Source: Acidobacteriaceae bacterium (GTDB taxonomy: Bacteria > Acidobacteriota > Terriglobia > Terriglobales > Acidobacteriaceae). From it: DNA of 35,497 nt. Under the pieces are notes generated by a model. It saw nothing but the letters and a program-made list of their open reading frames with translations. It had not been told where the DNA came from and did no database searches. The stretch is from assembly GCA_030038315.1 (NCBI GenBank), contig JASHPD010000364.1:1-35497 (forward strand), read 5' to 3'. Positions 26,177 through 34,458 of this stretch are shown piece after piece; position 1 is the stretch's first letter, and every line of letters starts with the position of its first letter. The position numbers and the translations under genes are program-made.

Positions 26177-29098
26177 TTATCTTGCCGCGCCGGCGCTGAG
26201 AAGGTTGGCCAGCAGCCGGTAGGAGCCGGGAACAAGCTCCGGCAGTTGGCGGTAAAGGGCGTATGCCACATAGATATAGATTCCTTTGCCGACGTGCGCC
26301 ACCAGCAGCCCGCCGCGCTGCGGGTCCTGTCCGGCATCGGCGGTCTGGGTCAGTGCGGTGTAACCGGAATCCCAGGAGTCAAGGAAGGAATGGCCGCGTT
26401 CTTCCACCCAGCCGTCAAAGTCGGCGGCGGTGATAACGTTCGGCCAGCGGAGCAGCGGATTCGTCGGGTTCAAGAGTTCAACCGGAGCGGATTCGTCCAC
26501 CACTTTTTCAGGCAGACGGCCCATTTCGAGCGGCAGCGGCGCGGGAAAGCCGGCGCTCTGGTACTGCACGATGAGCGTGCCGCCGTTGCGGACGAAATCG
26601 TTGAGCCTTTGCTGGCTGGCGGCCAGCGCCATGCGCGTCGAATAGGCGCGGATGCCGATGACGATCACGTTCCATGCGGAGAGATCGGCGGAAGCAAGCT
26701 CGGAGTCCGAGAGCAAATGCGGCGTCACGCCGAGTTCTTCAATGGCTTCGGGAACGGGATCGCCTGCGCCCATCACGTAGCCGATGCGAAGGCCCGGCGC
26801 GAGCCTGACATCGATCTTGCGTGTCCTCAGCGCGGCGGTCTTATAGAGGTTGTAGGGGCGCAGTCCGGGGTAGCCGATGCTTTGCCAACCGGTGGTATAC
26901 GTTGCGCCATCAGACTGGACGACTGCCTGCACGGTGTAAGCGCCTGTCTGCACGCCGTCCGGCGAGACCGAGAAGAGAATTGGCTCCGTGTCGCCGGCGG
27001 ATTGCGTCTGGAAATGCGCTTCGGCGGGTTGCGAGCTCCAGCCCGCCGGGAGCTTGAGCGAGACCGTGCCAACCGCTGCGCTCTGCGTGTGTACAACGAC
27101 TCGAACCGGCAGCGGGCCGCCGTCAAGCGGAAGAATCTGCGCCTCGGGCGTGATGCTGACGCCGATGGCCGGCGTGACAACTAGCGGCTGGTAGACGCCG
27201 CCTTCGCCGGGGATGCGCTGGAGGGTTTGCACCACCGCGCCAAGCCGGATGGGCACGCCGTCAAAGGTGTACTCGACCCACGCTTCCAGCGGCCACGGTG
27301 CAAAAGAGCGTCCGCGCCAAGCGGGATTGCTGATGTCGTAATAAGGCTGCTCGATGGTTGGCCGCGTGAAGTAAGGCTCGGTGGGCTGCGCATCGGCGGG
27401 AACAGTGGCGGAGAACACTTCATCCGTTGCCGCGTCGATTCCAGAGGAATGTTGACCGTCCAGCTCTTCCGATTCGCTGCCTTCTCTCACTTGCCAGTCG
27501 GAGCCGGTGCGCGATTCAAGCCAGATGCGGCTGATGGCAAGGCCGGATTGAATTACAATTGGCGGGAACGGCCGCTGCGATGCGGCATTTGGTGCGGCGA
27601 TTTCGATATGTCTGCCTGGGCGTACCGCTCCGCCGGCGTGGACGCGCACAAAAAACGTCTCTCCGGGGCTTACGCTGCGCGGCGTTTCATCCGCCGATGT
27701 GCCGCGCGACCCTCCCTGCCGTGTGTTCGACGATCCTGCCGTGAACGCGATCATGTCCACGCCAAGAAATTGCGTCAGCGCGGATTGAAAATCGTCGATC
27801 TTGTAATCAAGTTCGAGCAGCAGGTTCGCCTTGGCCTGCGCGCTCAGCTCACTGGATTCCGCAATGCGCTTCCGCAGATCGAGCGTCTGCTTGTAAATCG
27901 GCGCAAGCTCGTGCGCGGCCGCGATACCGATGCTTCCCGCGCGATGCGCTTCAAACTCCGCGAGCGCGGAGCCGATGCTGCCCAGCCCATCGCGCAGCCA
28001 CGCGGGAGCAGTTGCGCCCGCGCGATAGCTCAGTCCCGCAAAGCTGGTGGGAATCTCGACGCGGTCGTTTTGAAAGAGGCTGTCTTTGCCCGCGCTCGCG
28101 GCTTTTGCCGCGAATGCGGGCGCTACGGCCCACAGGTGATAGCTGGTGAATGCCGGCCCGCTCAGAGCCGGGCTGCCGCCGCCGTATTGCGACTTCTGCA
28201 GGCTCCAGCCCGCGCGCGCAATCTGCACCGGGCTCAGGCCCAGCACAGGGTCGCGCGTGCCGACGGGAATCGTTACGTCCGTCGAAAGCTCATGCGTAAT
28301 TATCTCGCCGGTGATGTAATTTTTGAAGCGCACCGGAGCCCATTTGCCGGTGGCGTAGTCGAAGATGCCCTTCGGCGTGATCGATGCGAAGGGAATCATG
28401 CCGTAAACAGCCAGCGGCTGCCACGGCTCGATGCCGTCCTTGAGCTGATCGGGAAAGACCTTCGGATCGCCCGCAACCTTGAAGACTTCCTGCGCGATTT
28501 CGCCGGAGACCTGGTGCTGGCCGTGGCCATCGCTCACCGCGCCGACAAAGGTGGCCACGATCACCTCCGGCTTCATGCGCCGCACTGCGAGCACTGCGTC
28601 ATAGAGCACGCGGTCGTGATTCCAGCGCGCAAAGGATTCCTCCTGCGTCTTCGAGAATCCGAAGTCCGCCTGCGTGCCCCACATCTGCGTCGTGCCGTAA
28701 TACTCATCGGCGGCCAGCAGCTCATTGGTGCGGATGAGGCCCAGCGCGTCGTAAGTCTCCGCGCCCATCGCGTTCTGTCCGCCTTCGCCGCGCGTCAGCG
28801 TGTAGAGAATCGCGCGCACGCCTTTCTCGCGGCTCAGGTATGTGAGCAGCGGACCGTCTTCGTCGTCCGGGTGCGCGACGATCATCATCACGCTGGCGGT
28901 GGTGTTGAGCCGGCGCAAATCCTGCTCCAGCTCGGCCGCGCCGCGGTTCTCGCCAATGGCGAGCGGAATCGAGCTGGCCTCATGCGGCGCAATCGCCGAA
29001 GGGTCCGGCGCCTGCGCGAGCAAACGCGCCGCGCTGGCGCTCATCAGCACCGCTGCCGAAAGGCTCACAACGCCAAATCTCACAAAACTGGCACGCAT
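26177..29098 (-). CDS. Secreted PIG-L family deacetylase with C-terminal accessory domains
   Basis: About 973 residues. A signal peptide (MRASFVRFGVVSLSAAVLMSASAARLLAQ) is followed by a PIG-L/LmbE-like zinc deacetylase domain with the motif IVAHPDDEDGP (AHPDDE at about 75-80), RGEGGQN and the third zinc ligand in SDGHGQHQVSG. Family members remove acetyl groups from N-acetylglucosamine-type sugars. The middle part (about 650-760) looks like an immunoglobulin-like NEW3-type domain. The last 200 residues (LRIGYVMGAGDPVPEAIEELG, VIVIGIRAYSTR, GGTLIVQYQ) resemble a class I glutamine-amidotransferase-like fold. The protein is probably periplasmic or exported and acts on cell-wall or environmental amino sugars. 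The start is uncertain: ATG at 29143 is also possible, with TACACT 10 bases before it. Confidence 0.85.
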   Translation of the reverse strand: MRASFVRFGVVSLSAAVLMSASAARLLAQAPDPSAIAPHEASSIPLAIGENRGAAELEQDLRRLNTTASVMMIVAHPDDEDGPLLTYLSREKGVRAILYTLTRGEGGQNAMGAETYDALGLIRTNELLAADEYYGTTQMWGTQADFGFSKTQEESFARWNHDRVLYDAVLAVRRMKPEVIVATFVGAVSDGHGQHQVSGEIAQEVFKVAGDPKVFPDQLKDGIEPWQPLAVYGMIPFASITPKGIFDYATGKWAPVRFKNYITGEIITHELSTDVTIPVGTRDPVLGLSPVQIARAGWSLQKSQYGGGSPALSGPAFTSYHLWAVAPAFAAKAASAGKDSLFQNDRVEIPTSFAGLSYRAGATAPAWLRDGLGSIGSALAEFEAHRAGSIGIAAAHELAPIYKQTLDLRKRIAESSELSAQAKANLLLELDYKIDDFQSALTQFLGVDMIAFTAGSSNTRQGGSRGTSADETPRSVSPGETFFVRVHAGGAVRPGRHIEIAAPNAASQRPFPPIVIQSGLAISRIWLESRTGSDWQVREGSESEELDGQHSSGIDAATDEVFSATVPADAQPTEPYFTRPTIEQPYYDISNPAWRGRSFAPWPLEAWVEYTFDGVPIRLGAVVQTLQRIPGEGGVYQPLVVTPAIGVSITPEAQILPLDGGPLPVRVVVHTQSAAVGTVSLKLPAGWSSQPAEAHFQTQSAGDTEPILFSVSPDGVQTGAYTVQAVVQSDGATYTTGWQSIGYPGLRPYNLYKTAALRTRKIDVRLAPGLRIGYVMGAGDPVPEAIEELGVTPHLLSDSELASADLSAWNVIVIGIRAYSTRMALAASQQRLNDFVRNGGTLIVQYQSAGFPAPLPLEMGRLPEKVVDESAPVELLNPTNPLLRWPNVITAADFDGWVEERGHSFLDSWDSGYTALTQTADAGQDPQRGGLLVAHVGKGIYIYVAYALYRQLPELVPGSYRLLANLLSAGAAR

Positions 29099-29199
29099 CG
29101 CCGCACTCTGCAATCTCGTCCAGACTCTCATCCGAAGGAACATACGTGCCGTCAGTGTACAATCCGCCAGAGCAGGCTTGCTGAAATCTCGCTTCGAGC

Positions 29200-30654
29200 A
29201 TGATCGAAACATCTTCCAACGCAGGCAACGGCAGCGCGCAACTTGATCGAGGATTGGAGCGCAGAATCGGCTTGCGCTCCGCCGTGCTCTTCAACATGCT
29301 GGAGATGATCGGCGTGGGACCGTTCATCACGCTGCCGCTGATCATTGCCGCCGCGGGATTTCATCTTTCCGTGTGGGCGTGGCTGCTCGGTGCGGCAATC
29401 GCCGTCTGCGACGGCCTCGTCTGGGCTGAGCTTGGCGCGGCCTTTCCACGCGCGGGCGGGTCGTATGCTTTTTTGCGCGAGATCTACGGCCATGACCGCG
29501 CGGGTAACTGGCTCAGCTTTCTCTTTGTGTGGCAGTTGAGCTTCTCCGCGCCGCTCTCCATCGCTTCCGGCTGCATCGGCCTTTCAGGTTTTCTGGCGTG
29601 GTTCTGGCCGGGTCTCGATTCAGCCCCATTCGCGCTCCTGCCGCAACTGCACTACGCGAGCTTTGCCGCCGCCGCCGCGTGCCTGCTCGTGACGGCGCTG
29701 CTCTACCGCAATCTGAGCGCGGTTACGCGCCTTGCGTGGGTGCTCTTCGCCGGCGTGATGACGGCAATCGCGAGCGTCATCGTCTCCGGTTTCGCACATG
29801 CGGCCGCAACCGGCGGATGGCACATGCCTGCGTCGCCTGCGCTCTCAGCGGCGCTGACCGTTGGTGGATTAGCGCAGGCCACGCTCATCACCACCTACGA
29901 CTATTGGGGTTACTACAACATCACGTTTCTCGGCAGCGAGGTTCGCCAACCGGAGAAGACAATCCCGCGCGCAATCCTGCTCTCGGTTCTTTTTGTCTCC
30001 GCAATGTATGTGGTGATGAATCTCGCCGCGTTGCCCGCTGTTCGTGACAGCGCAAAAGCTGCTGCCGGAGCGGCTGCGCATCTTGTGCTCGTCGCGGAGA
30101 TTGCTCGATCCGCTTTTGGCCGCTGGGCCGGCGCGTTGATGGCCGCGCTGGTCGTGTGGACGGCCTTTGCTTCCGTCTTTTCGCTGCTGCTTGGCTACTC
30201 GCGCGTGCCGTATGCCGCGGCGCGGGAAGGGAATTACTTCCGCTTTCTCGCTGCCGTGCATCCCAAGCACCACATTCCGCACCGTTCCCTGGTGGCGATG
30301 GGCCTTGTGGCCGCCTGCTTCTGCTTTTTCTCCCTGCAACAGGTCATCACCATGCTGGTTGTCACGCGCATTCTGTTACAGTTTTTATTTCAGCAGGCCG
30401 GCGTGATCTGGCTGCGCCTCAAAAAGCCGGATATACCGCGGCCATTTTGCATTCCCCTTTATCCCTTGCCGCCGCTCGCCGCAATCGCCGGCTTCCTCTT
30501 CATCCTTGTCAATCGCGTTCACGCGCTTACAGGGCTCGTTGTTGCTGCTGGCATCGGCCTTTCGGGTACGCTCATCTATATGGTTCGCGCCAGGCTGTTG
30601 CATCACTGGCCGTTTGCCGCATCTCAAGCTGGAGCCAATGGCCAATCACAGTGA
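29200..30654 (+). CDS. APC family amino acid permease
   Basis: A 484-residue membrane transporter with about 12 hydrophobic helices. The first begins IGLRSAVLFNMLEMIGVGPFITLPLIIAAAG, which contains the unwound GxGxF-type segment where APC transporters hold the amino or carboxyl group of the substrate. Helix 2 ends WAELGAAFPRAGGSYAFLREIYG, the standard APC motif, and EVRQPEKTIPRAILLS follows helix 7. It is likely a sodium- or proton-coupled importer or exchanger of amino acids in the inner membrane; the substrate cannot be read. The ATG at 29200 is preferred by position, with only a weak ribosome-binding site. It is divergent from the PIG-L gene, with about 100 bases between the starts. Confidence 0.88.
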   Translation: MIETSSNAGNGSAQLDRGLERRIGLRSAVLFNMLEMIGVGPFITLPLIIAAAGFHLSVWAWLLGAAIAVCDGLVWAELGAAFPRAGGSYAFLREIYGHDRAGNWLSFLFVWQLSFSAPLSIASGCIGLSGFLAWFWPGLDSAPFALLPQLHYASFAAAAACLLVTALLYRNLSAVTRLAWVLFAGVMTAIASVIVSGFAHAAATGGWHMPASPALSAALTVGGLAQATLITTYDYWGYYNITFLGSEVRQPEKTIPRAILLSVLFVSAMYVVMNLAALPAVRDSAKAAAGAAAHLVLVAEIARSAFGRWAGALMAALVVWTAFASVFSLLLGYSRVPYAAAREGNYFRFLAAVHPKHHIPHRSLVAMGLVAACFCFFSLQQVITMLVVTRILLQFLFQQAGVIWLRLKKPDIPRPFCIPLYPLPPLAAIAGFLFILVNRVHALTGLVVAAGIGLSGTLIYMVRARLLHHWPFAASQAGANGQSQ

Positions 30655-30735
30655 GCGCGAAGGGAAACATCGTCATTCGTAGGATGCGCGCGCCGGGAGC
30701 GCCTGACGCGCGAAACTGGTAACTTATGCGGTGTA

Positions 30736-30763
30736 GCGAGTGTCTAATGGTTGCAGCACTCGC
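30736..30763 (+). promoter_or_regulatory. Stem-loop in the msrP leader
   Basis: GCGAGTG (30736-30742) pairs with CACTCGC (30757-30763), 14-base loop. It ends just before the ribosome-binding site GAGG (30767-30770) of msrP. It could affect initiation or mRNA stability, but no regulator is known. Confidence 0.3.
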
Positions 30764-30777
30764 CATGAGGTCGCTTC

Positions 30778-31752
30778 ATGCTGATTCAGAAGCCGTCTGA
30801 GATTCTTTCCTCTGCCATCACGCCAAAGGAACAGTACGTCAACCGCCGCCGTTTTTTGCGCGGAGCCGTGGGCGTAGGCGTCGCGGCGCTGGGTGCGGAG
30901 CGTCTTGCGCGAATTGTCGCACCGGGCAGGGAAGTCTTTGCCGGAACCAAATTGCAAACCGTAAAAAGCCCGTTGACCACCACCGACGAAGATCTGACGC
31001 CTTACGAGTATGTGACCGGCTACAACAACTTCTACGAGTTCGGCGTAAGTAAGGACGATCCCGCGCGCAATGCCGGCGCTCTGCCCACGCGGCCGTGGAC
31101 GGTGCGCGTGGAAGGCCTCGTCAAGCAGCCGAAGACCTTTGACATTGATACGCTGCTCAAGCTGCGCCCGCTTGAAGATCGCGTCTATCGCCATCGCTGC
31201 GTGGAGGCGTGGAGCATGGTGGTTCCGTGGGTCGGCTACTCGCTTTCAGAATTCATCAAGCAATGCGAGCCGCTTTCGACGGCAAAGTATGTGCAGTTTC
31301 TCTCCTACTATGATCCGCGCATCGAGCACTGGGGGCGCGAAGAGACCAGCATTTACTGGCCTTATTCCGAAGGCCTGCGCATGGACGAGGCGATGAACCC
31401 GCTCACGCTGCTCACCTTCGGCCTCTACGGCGAAGTGCTACCCAACCAAAACGGCGCACCCGTCCGCATCGTAGTGCCGTGGAAGTACGGCTTCAAGTCC
31501 GCCAAGTCGATCGTCAAAATCCGCTTTGTGAAAGGTGAGCCGCATACTACATGGAATGATGAAAACAGCACCGAGTACGGCTTCTACTCGAATGTGAACC
31601 CCAACGTCGATCATCCGCGCTGGAGCCAGAAGACAGAGCGGCGCATCGGCCTGCCGTTTTATGCGCAGCGCAAGACCACGCTGATGTTCAACGGCTACGG
31701 CGACCAGGTAGCCTACCTCTACAACGGCATGGATCTGAGAAAGAATTTTTAG
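30778..31752 (+). CDS. msrP: Methionine sulfoxide reductase catalytic subunit MsrP (YedY)
   Basis: A 324-residue periplasmic molybdenum enzyme that reduces methionine sulfoxide in envelope proteins. It carries a Tat signal, NRRRFLRGA (about residues 22-30), as needed for export with folded cofactor. The molybdenum-coordinating cysteine is Cys141 in [18 protein letters not shown]. Other family blocks are [42 protein letters not shown] and [19 protein letters not shown]. The ATG at 30778 has GAGG 7 bases upstream. It is followed 14 bases later by msrQ, its membrane electron donor, so the two form an operon. Regulation by oxidative stress is known in E. coli, but no such element is identified here. 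Confidence 0.96.
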   Translation: MLIQKPSEILSSAITPKEQYVNRRRFLRGAVGVGVAALGAERLARIVAPGREVFAGTKLQTVKSPLTTTDEDLTPYEYVTGYNNFYEFGVSKDDPARNAGALPTRPWTVRVEGLVKQPKTFDIDTLLKLRPLEDRVYRHRCVEAWSMVVPWVGYSLSEFIKQCEPLSTAKYVQFLSYYDPRIEHWGREETSIYWPYSEGLRMDEAMNPLTLLTFGLYGEVLPNQNGAPVRIVVPWKYGFKSAKSIVKIRFVKGEPHTTWNDENSTEYGFYSNVNPNVDHPRWSQKTERRIGLPFYAQRKTTLMFNGYGDQVAYLYNGMDLRKNF

Positions 31753-31766
31753 GCACGGCTTGGCAC

Positions 31767-32399
31767 ATGAAACGACCCGTTCTTATTTTTCTGAAAGCCT
31801 TGACGTGGATTGCGTGCCTTGTGCCGCTCGCGCGGCTCATCTACGGCGCGCTTACGCCCGGCGGCCTCGGCGCCGATCCTTCGGCGCACATTGCCCTCAC
31901 TACCGGCTACACCACGCTGATGCTGCTCATCATTACGCTGGCGATTACGCCGGTGCGGCGGCTTTCGCGGCATCTAAGCTGGATGATCCGCCTTCGCCGC
32001 CTGCTCGGGCTCTTCGCGTTTTTCTATGCCACGCTGCACATGCTGGCTTATGTTGCGCTCTATTCCGGCTTTGATGTGCACGCCATGATTGCCGACATCG
32101 CCAAGCGGCGTTTCATTACGATGGGTGTGATTGCGTGGCTCCTGCTGCTGCCCCTTGCGCTTACTTCGACGACATGGGCCATCCGCAAACTCGGCGGCAA
32201 ACGTTGGAATCTCCTGCACAAGCTCATCTATCTTGCCGTAATCTGCGGTGTGATTCATTACTGGTGGCAGGTAAAGACAGGCGTGCTCACGCCGCTGCCG
32301 TTCACGATTGTCATCGGCATTCTTCTGCTGGCGCGCATTCTCTATGCGCTTCTTTCCAACAGGAAATCGGCTGCAAGCCAAAGGACAAGCGAAGCCTGA
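31767..32399 (+). CDS. msrQ: MsrQ haem-binding membrane subunit
   Basis: A 210-residue integral membrane protein of the ferric-reductase-like family that passes electrons from quinols or flavin to MsrP. About six hydrophobic helices are visible. Candidate haem-ligating histidines are in FFYATLHMLAYVAL, WNLLHKLIYLAVICGVIHYWW (two His) and the segment around SRHLSWMIRLRRLLGLFAFFY. The sequence RKLGGKRWNLLHKLIY is typical of the family. It starts 14 bases after the msrP stop and ends 3 bases before the convergent rnhB stop. The C-terminal tail (SNRKSAASQRTSEA) is short and polar. Confidence 0.94.
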   Translation: MKRPVLIFLKALTWIACLVPLARLIYGALTPGGLGADPSAHIALTTGYTTLMLLIITLAITPVRRLSRHLSWMIRLRRLLGLFAFFYATLHMLAYVALYSGFDVHAMIADIAKRRFITMGVIAWLLLLPLALTSTTWAIRKLGGKRWNLLHKLIYLAVICGVIHYWWQVKTGVLTPLPFTIVIGILLLARILYALLSNRKSAASQRTSEA

Positions 32400-32402
32400 G
32401 CG

Positions 32403-33044
32403 CTACTCAAACGCAAGCAGCGTCTGCGCCACCGGGCTGTAGCTCTTGCGATGCAGCGGCGTGGGGCCGAGGCGCGCCAGTGCTTCGAGATGCGCGGGCG
32501 TTCCGTAGCCTTTATGCCGTGCAAGGCCGTAGCCGGGGTATTGCTTGTCGAGTTCGACGAGCAGCCGGTCGCGGTAAACCTTGGCGAGAACACTTGCGGC
32601 GGCGATCGAGAAGCTCGTTGCATCGCCCTTCACGACCGTTTGCTGCTTGCAGGGCCAGTCAATGGTGTCCACGCCATCGATGAGCAGGTAATCCGGCGTG
32701 AGCGCAAGCTGTTCGACAGCGCGGCGCATGGCCAGCAGCGACGCCCGGCGGATGTTGATGCGGTCGATAGTCTCCACATCGACCGCGGCAATCGCCCACG
32801 TAACGGCGTTGGCGCGAATCTCCGGCTCCAGGGCTTCGCGCTTTTTCTCCGTCAGCTTCTTCGAGTCGTTCAGCCCTTGCAGGGAGCAGCTCTGTGAAAG
32901 GATGACCGCGGCAGCAACCACCGGCCCGAACATCGGTCCGCGTCCCACTTCATCCACGCCCGCAATGCGCAGAGCGCCGCGCCGCCGCGCCGCATCTTCG
33001 AGCGCCCATCCGCAGGCGGGATTGCTTTGCGAGCCTCTGGCCAT
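32403..33044 (-). CDS. rnhB: Ribonuclease HII
   Basis: A 213-residue enzyme that cuts RNA in RNA-DNA hybrids and removes single misincorporated ribonucleotides. The active-site motif is AGVDEVGRGPMFGPVVAAAV, with Asp31-Glu32, and the other acids are in YLLIDGVDTIDWP. LNDSKKLTEKKRE, SIAAASVLAKVYRD and YGLARHKGYGTPAHLEAL complete the family pattern. The ATG at 33044 lacks a clear ribosome-binding site, but TATACT lies 6 bases before it on the minus strand. It follows the monooxygenase-fold gene by 21 bases, and rplS is farther upstream beyond a terminator. Confidence 0.95.
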   Translation of the reverse strand: MARGSQSNPACGWALEDAARRRGALRIAGVDEVGRGPMFGPVVAAAVILSQSCSLQGLNDSKKLTEKKREALEPEIRANAVTWAIAAVDVETIDRINIRRASLLAMRRAVEQLALTPDYLLIDGVDTIDWPCKQQTVVKGDATSFSIAAASVLAKVYRDRLLVELDKQYPGYGLARHKGYGTPAHLEALARLGPTPLHRKSYSPVAQTLLAFE

Positions 33045-33065
33045 GCACTCAGTATAGTAAGCGCG

Positions 33066-33389
33066 CTACTGCTTCTCGAAAGCGTAATCGCGCTCGACGT
33101 GGCAGATGCGTACTTTGAAGTTCGCGTACCACTCGGCGCGCCCGCGCTGCTGCGCTACAAGGTGTGCGGAGTTCTGCTTCCATGCGGCGATCGCTTCGAG
33201 GCTCTCCCAGTAGGAGACAGTGATGCCCAGCCCATCGCGTGCGGACTCGATTCCCAGGAACCCTGGCTGCGTGGCTGCTAGGCGCACCATCGCCTCGGCC
33301 ATCTGGCCGTAGCCGTTGTCGCCCTCGGTGCGCAGGGAAGTGAAGATGACAGCGTAGTACGGCGGCTGGGGAGTGGGTGCGATGCTCAT
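33066..33389 (-). CDS. Antibiotic biosynthesis monooxygenase (ABM) fold protein
   Basis: A 107-residue protein of the dimeric ferredoxin-like ABM superfamily. It reads YYAVIFTSLRT at residues 11-21, MVRLAATQPGFLGIESARD, ITVSYWESLEAIAAWK and WYANFKVRICHVERDYAFEK, which matches the YqjZ-like branch. Members include haem-degrading enzymes and small cofactor-free oxygenases, but many are uncharacterised, so neither activity should be assumed. The ATG at 33389 has a strong GGAGG 4 bases upstream. It sits between the rplS terminator and rnhB, probably co-transcribed with rnhB. Confidence 0.82.
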   Translation of the reverse strand: MSIAPTPQPPYYAVIFTSLRTEGDNGYGQMAEAMVRLAATQPGFLGIESARDGLGITVSYWESLEAIAAWKQNSAHLVAQQRGRAEWYANFKVRICHVERDYAFEKQ

Positions 33390-33429
33390 GCTGCCTCCGA
33401 AACCATCCTATGCCAGTGCCCGCCGCGCA

Positions 33430-33462
33430 CAAAAAACAACCCCGGCGCAGTGGCCGGGGTTG
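33430..33462 (-). terminator. Rho-independent terminator of rplS
   Basis: On the minus strand AACCCCGGC and GCCGGGGTT form a 9-bp stem around a 6-base loop, directly followed by GTTTTTT. It starts about 23 bases after the rplS stop and separates it from the gene starting at 33389. Confidence 0.88.
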
Positions 33463-33484
33463 CGTGTAAATCGAATGGAAAGGC

Positions 33485-33853
33485 TTACGCCTTCGCGGCG
33501 ACTTCGCGCTCCACTTCCTTGAGGCGGGCAGCCTTGCCGCGCAGTCCGCGAATGTAGAAGAGCTTGGCGCGGCGCACCTTGTAGCTGCGAATCTTCTCCA
33601 CCTTGTCCACCACCTTCGAGTTGAAGGGGAAGATGCGCTCGACGCCCTGGCCGAAGCTCATCTTGCGGACGGTGAAGGTGCCCTGCGGGCCGTTGTTGAT
33701 GGCGATGACGAGCCCCTCAAAGGCCTGGAGGCGTTCCTTGTCGCCTTCCTTGATCTTGACCTGGACGCGAACCTGGTCGCCGGGGACGAACTTGGGCAGA
33801 TCGGTGCGCTTCAGCTTATCGGCCAGGCGCTGCATAACTGGATGGATTGACAT
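33485..33853 (-). CDS. rplS: 50S ribosomal protein L19
   Basis: A 122-residue ribosomal protein at the interface of the 30S and 50S subunits. The family signature is present: [32 protein letters not shown], then [51 protein letters not shown]. The length is normal. The ATG at 33853 has AGGAAGAAG upstream. In many bacteria rplS sits with rpsP, rimM and trmD. Those genes are absent here, and the gene appears to be monocistronic, with its own terminator. The upstream spacer shows no evident leader structure. Confidence 0.97.
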   Translation of the reverse strand: MSIHPVMQRLADKLKRTDLPKFVPGDQVRVQVKIKEGDKERLQAFEGLVIAINNGPQGTFTVRKMSFGQGVERIFPFNSKVVDKVEKIRSYKVRRAKLFYIRGLRGKAARLKEVEREVAAKA

Positions 33854-33987
33854 GGCTTCTTCCTGCGTTTGAACTCAGAACTTTCAGTTTAACAGGGACT
33901 AGCCGTCGAGGCAACAGCGCCTGCAGCGCGAAAAACAGCGTCGGAGCGAGGATGTGAGCTGCGGAAACAAGGTGTAGAGTGGCAGGC

Positions 33988-34455
33988 ATGGACGAAAAAC
34001 GCGCATTTTTACGCCATACCGTGGCCACGCTGGCCTATCGCGCCACCCGCGCCGTCGACGGCGCGCCGGAGGAATTCGCGGCATTCAGCGGCACAGGCCG
34101 CACCCCGGCGCAAATTCTGGCCCACATGGGCGATCTCTTCGACTGGGCGCTGAGCATTGCGCGTGGCGAAGAAAAATGGCATAACTCCGAGCCACTTCCG
34201 TGGCTTGAGGAGAAGCAGAGATTCTTCGCGGCGCTGACAGCCTTCGATGCGCTGCTGGCCGGCGAAGAGCCGTTGCAGGCGCCGGTCGAGCGGCTGTTTC
34301 AAGGGCCAGTGGCCGATGCGCTCACGCACACCGGCCAGATCGCCATGCTGCGTCGCCTGTCGGGCTTCAAAAAGATGGACGAGGATTTTTTCCTGGCTGA
34401 AATCACTACCGGAAAAACCGGAGCAGAACAGCCTGCCCCGGTTCTTCAGTATTAA
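33988..34455 (+). CDS. DinB-like four-helix bundle protein
   Basis: A 155-residue protein of the DinB superfamily. It starts MDEKRAFLRHTVATLAYRATRAV, followed by the first candidate metal His in PAQILAHMGDLFDWALSIARG and a later one in ALTHTGQIAMLRRLSGFK, the usual helix-2 and helix-4 positions. The third ligand is not obvious, so metal binding may be incomplete. A GTG at 33979 with AAGGTG 5 bases upstream is a serious alternative start and would add three residues. It is convergent with the GH2 gene, with 3 bases between stops. It is not closely similar to the DinB protein at 5560-6057. The function is unknown. Confidence 0.75.
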   Translation: MDEKRAFLRHTVATLAYRATRAVDGAPEEFAAFSGTGRTPAQILAHMGDLFDWALSIARGEEKWHNSEPLPWLEEKQRFFAALTAFDALLAGEEPLQAPVERLFQGPVADALTHTGQIAMLRRLSGFKKMDEDFFLAEITTGKTGAEQPAPVLQY

Positions 34456-34458
34456 CGT

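Noticed and set aside
27227-29203. Open frame of 658 codons on the plus strand over the PIG-L gene
   Set aside because: Arg/Cys-rich low-quality sequence antisense to a clear gene; a shadow.
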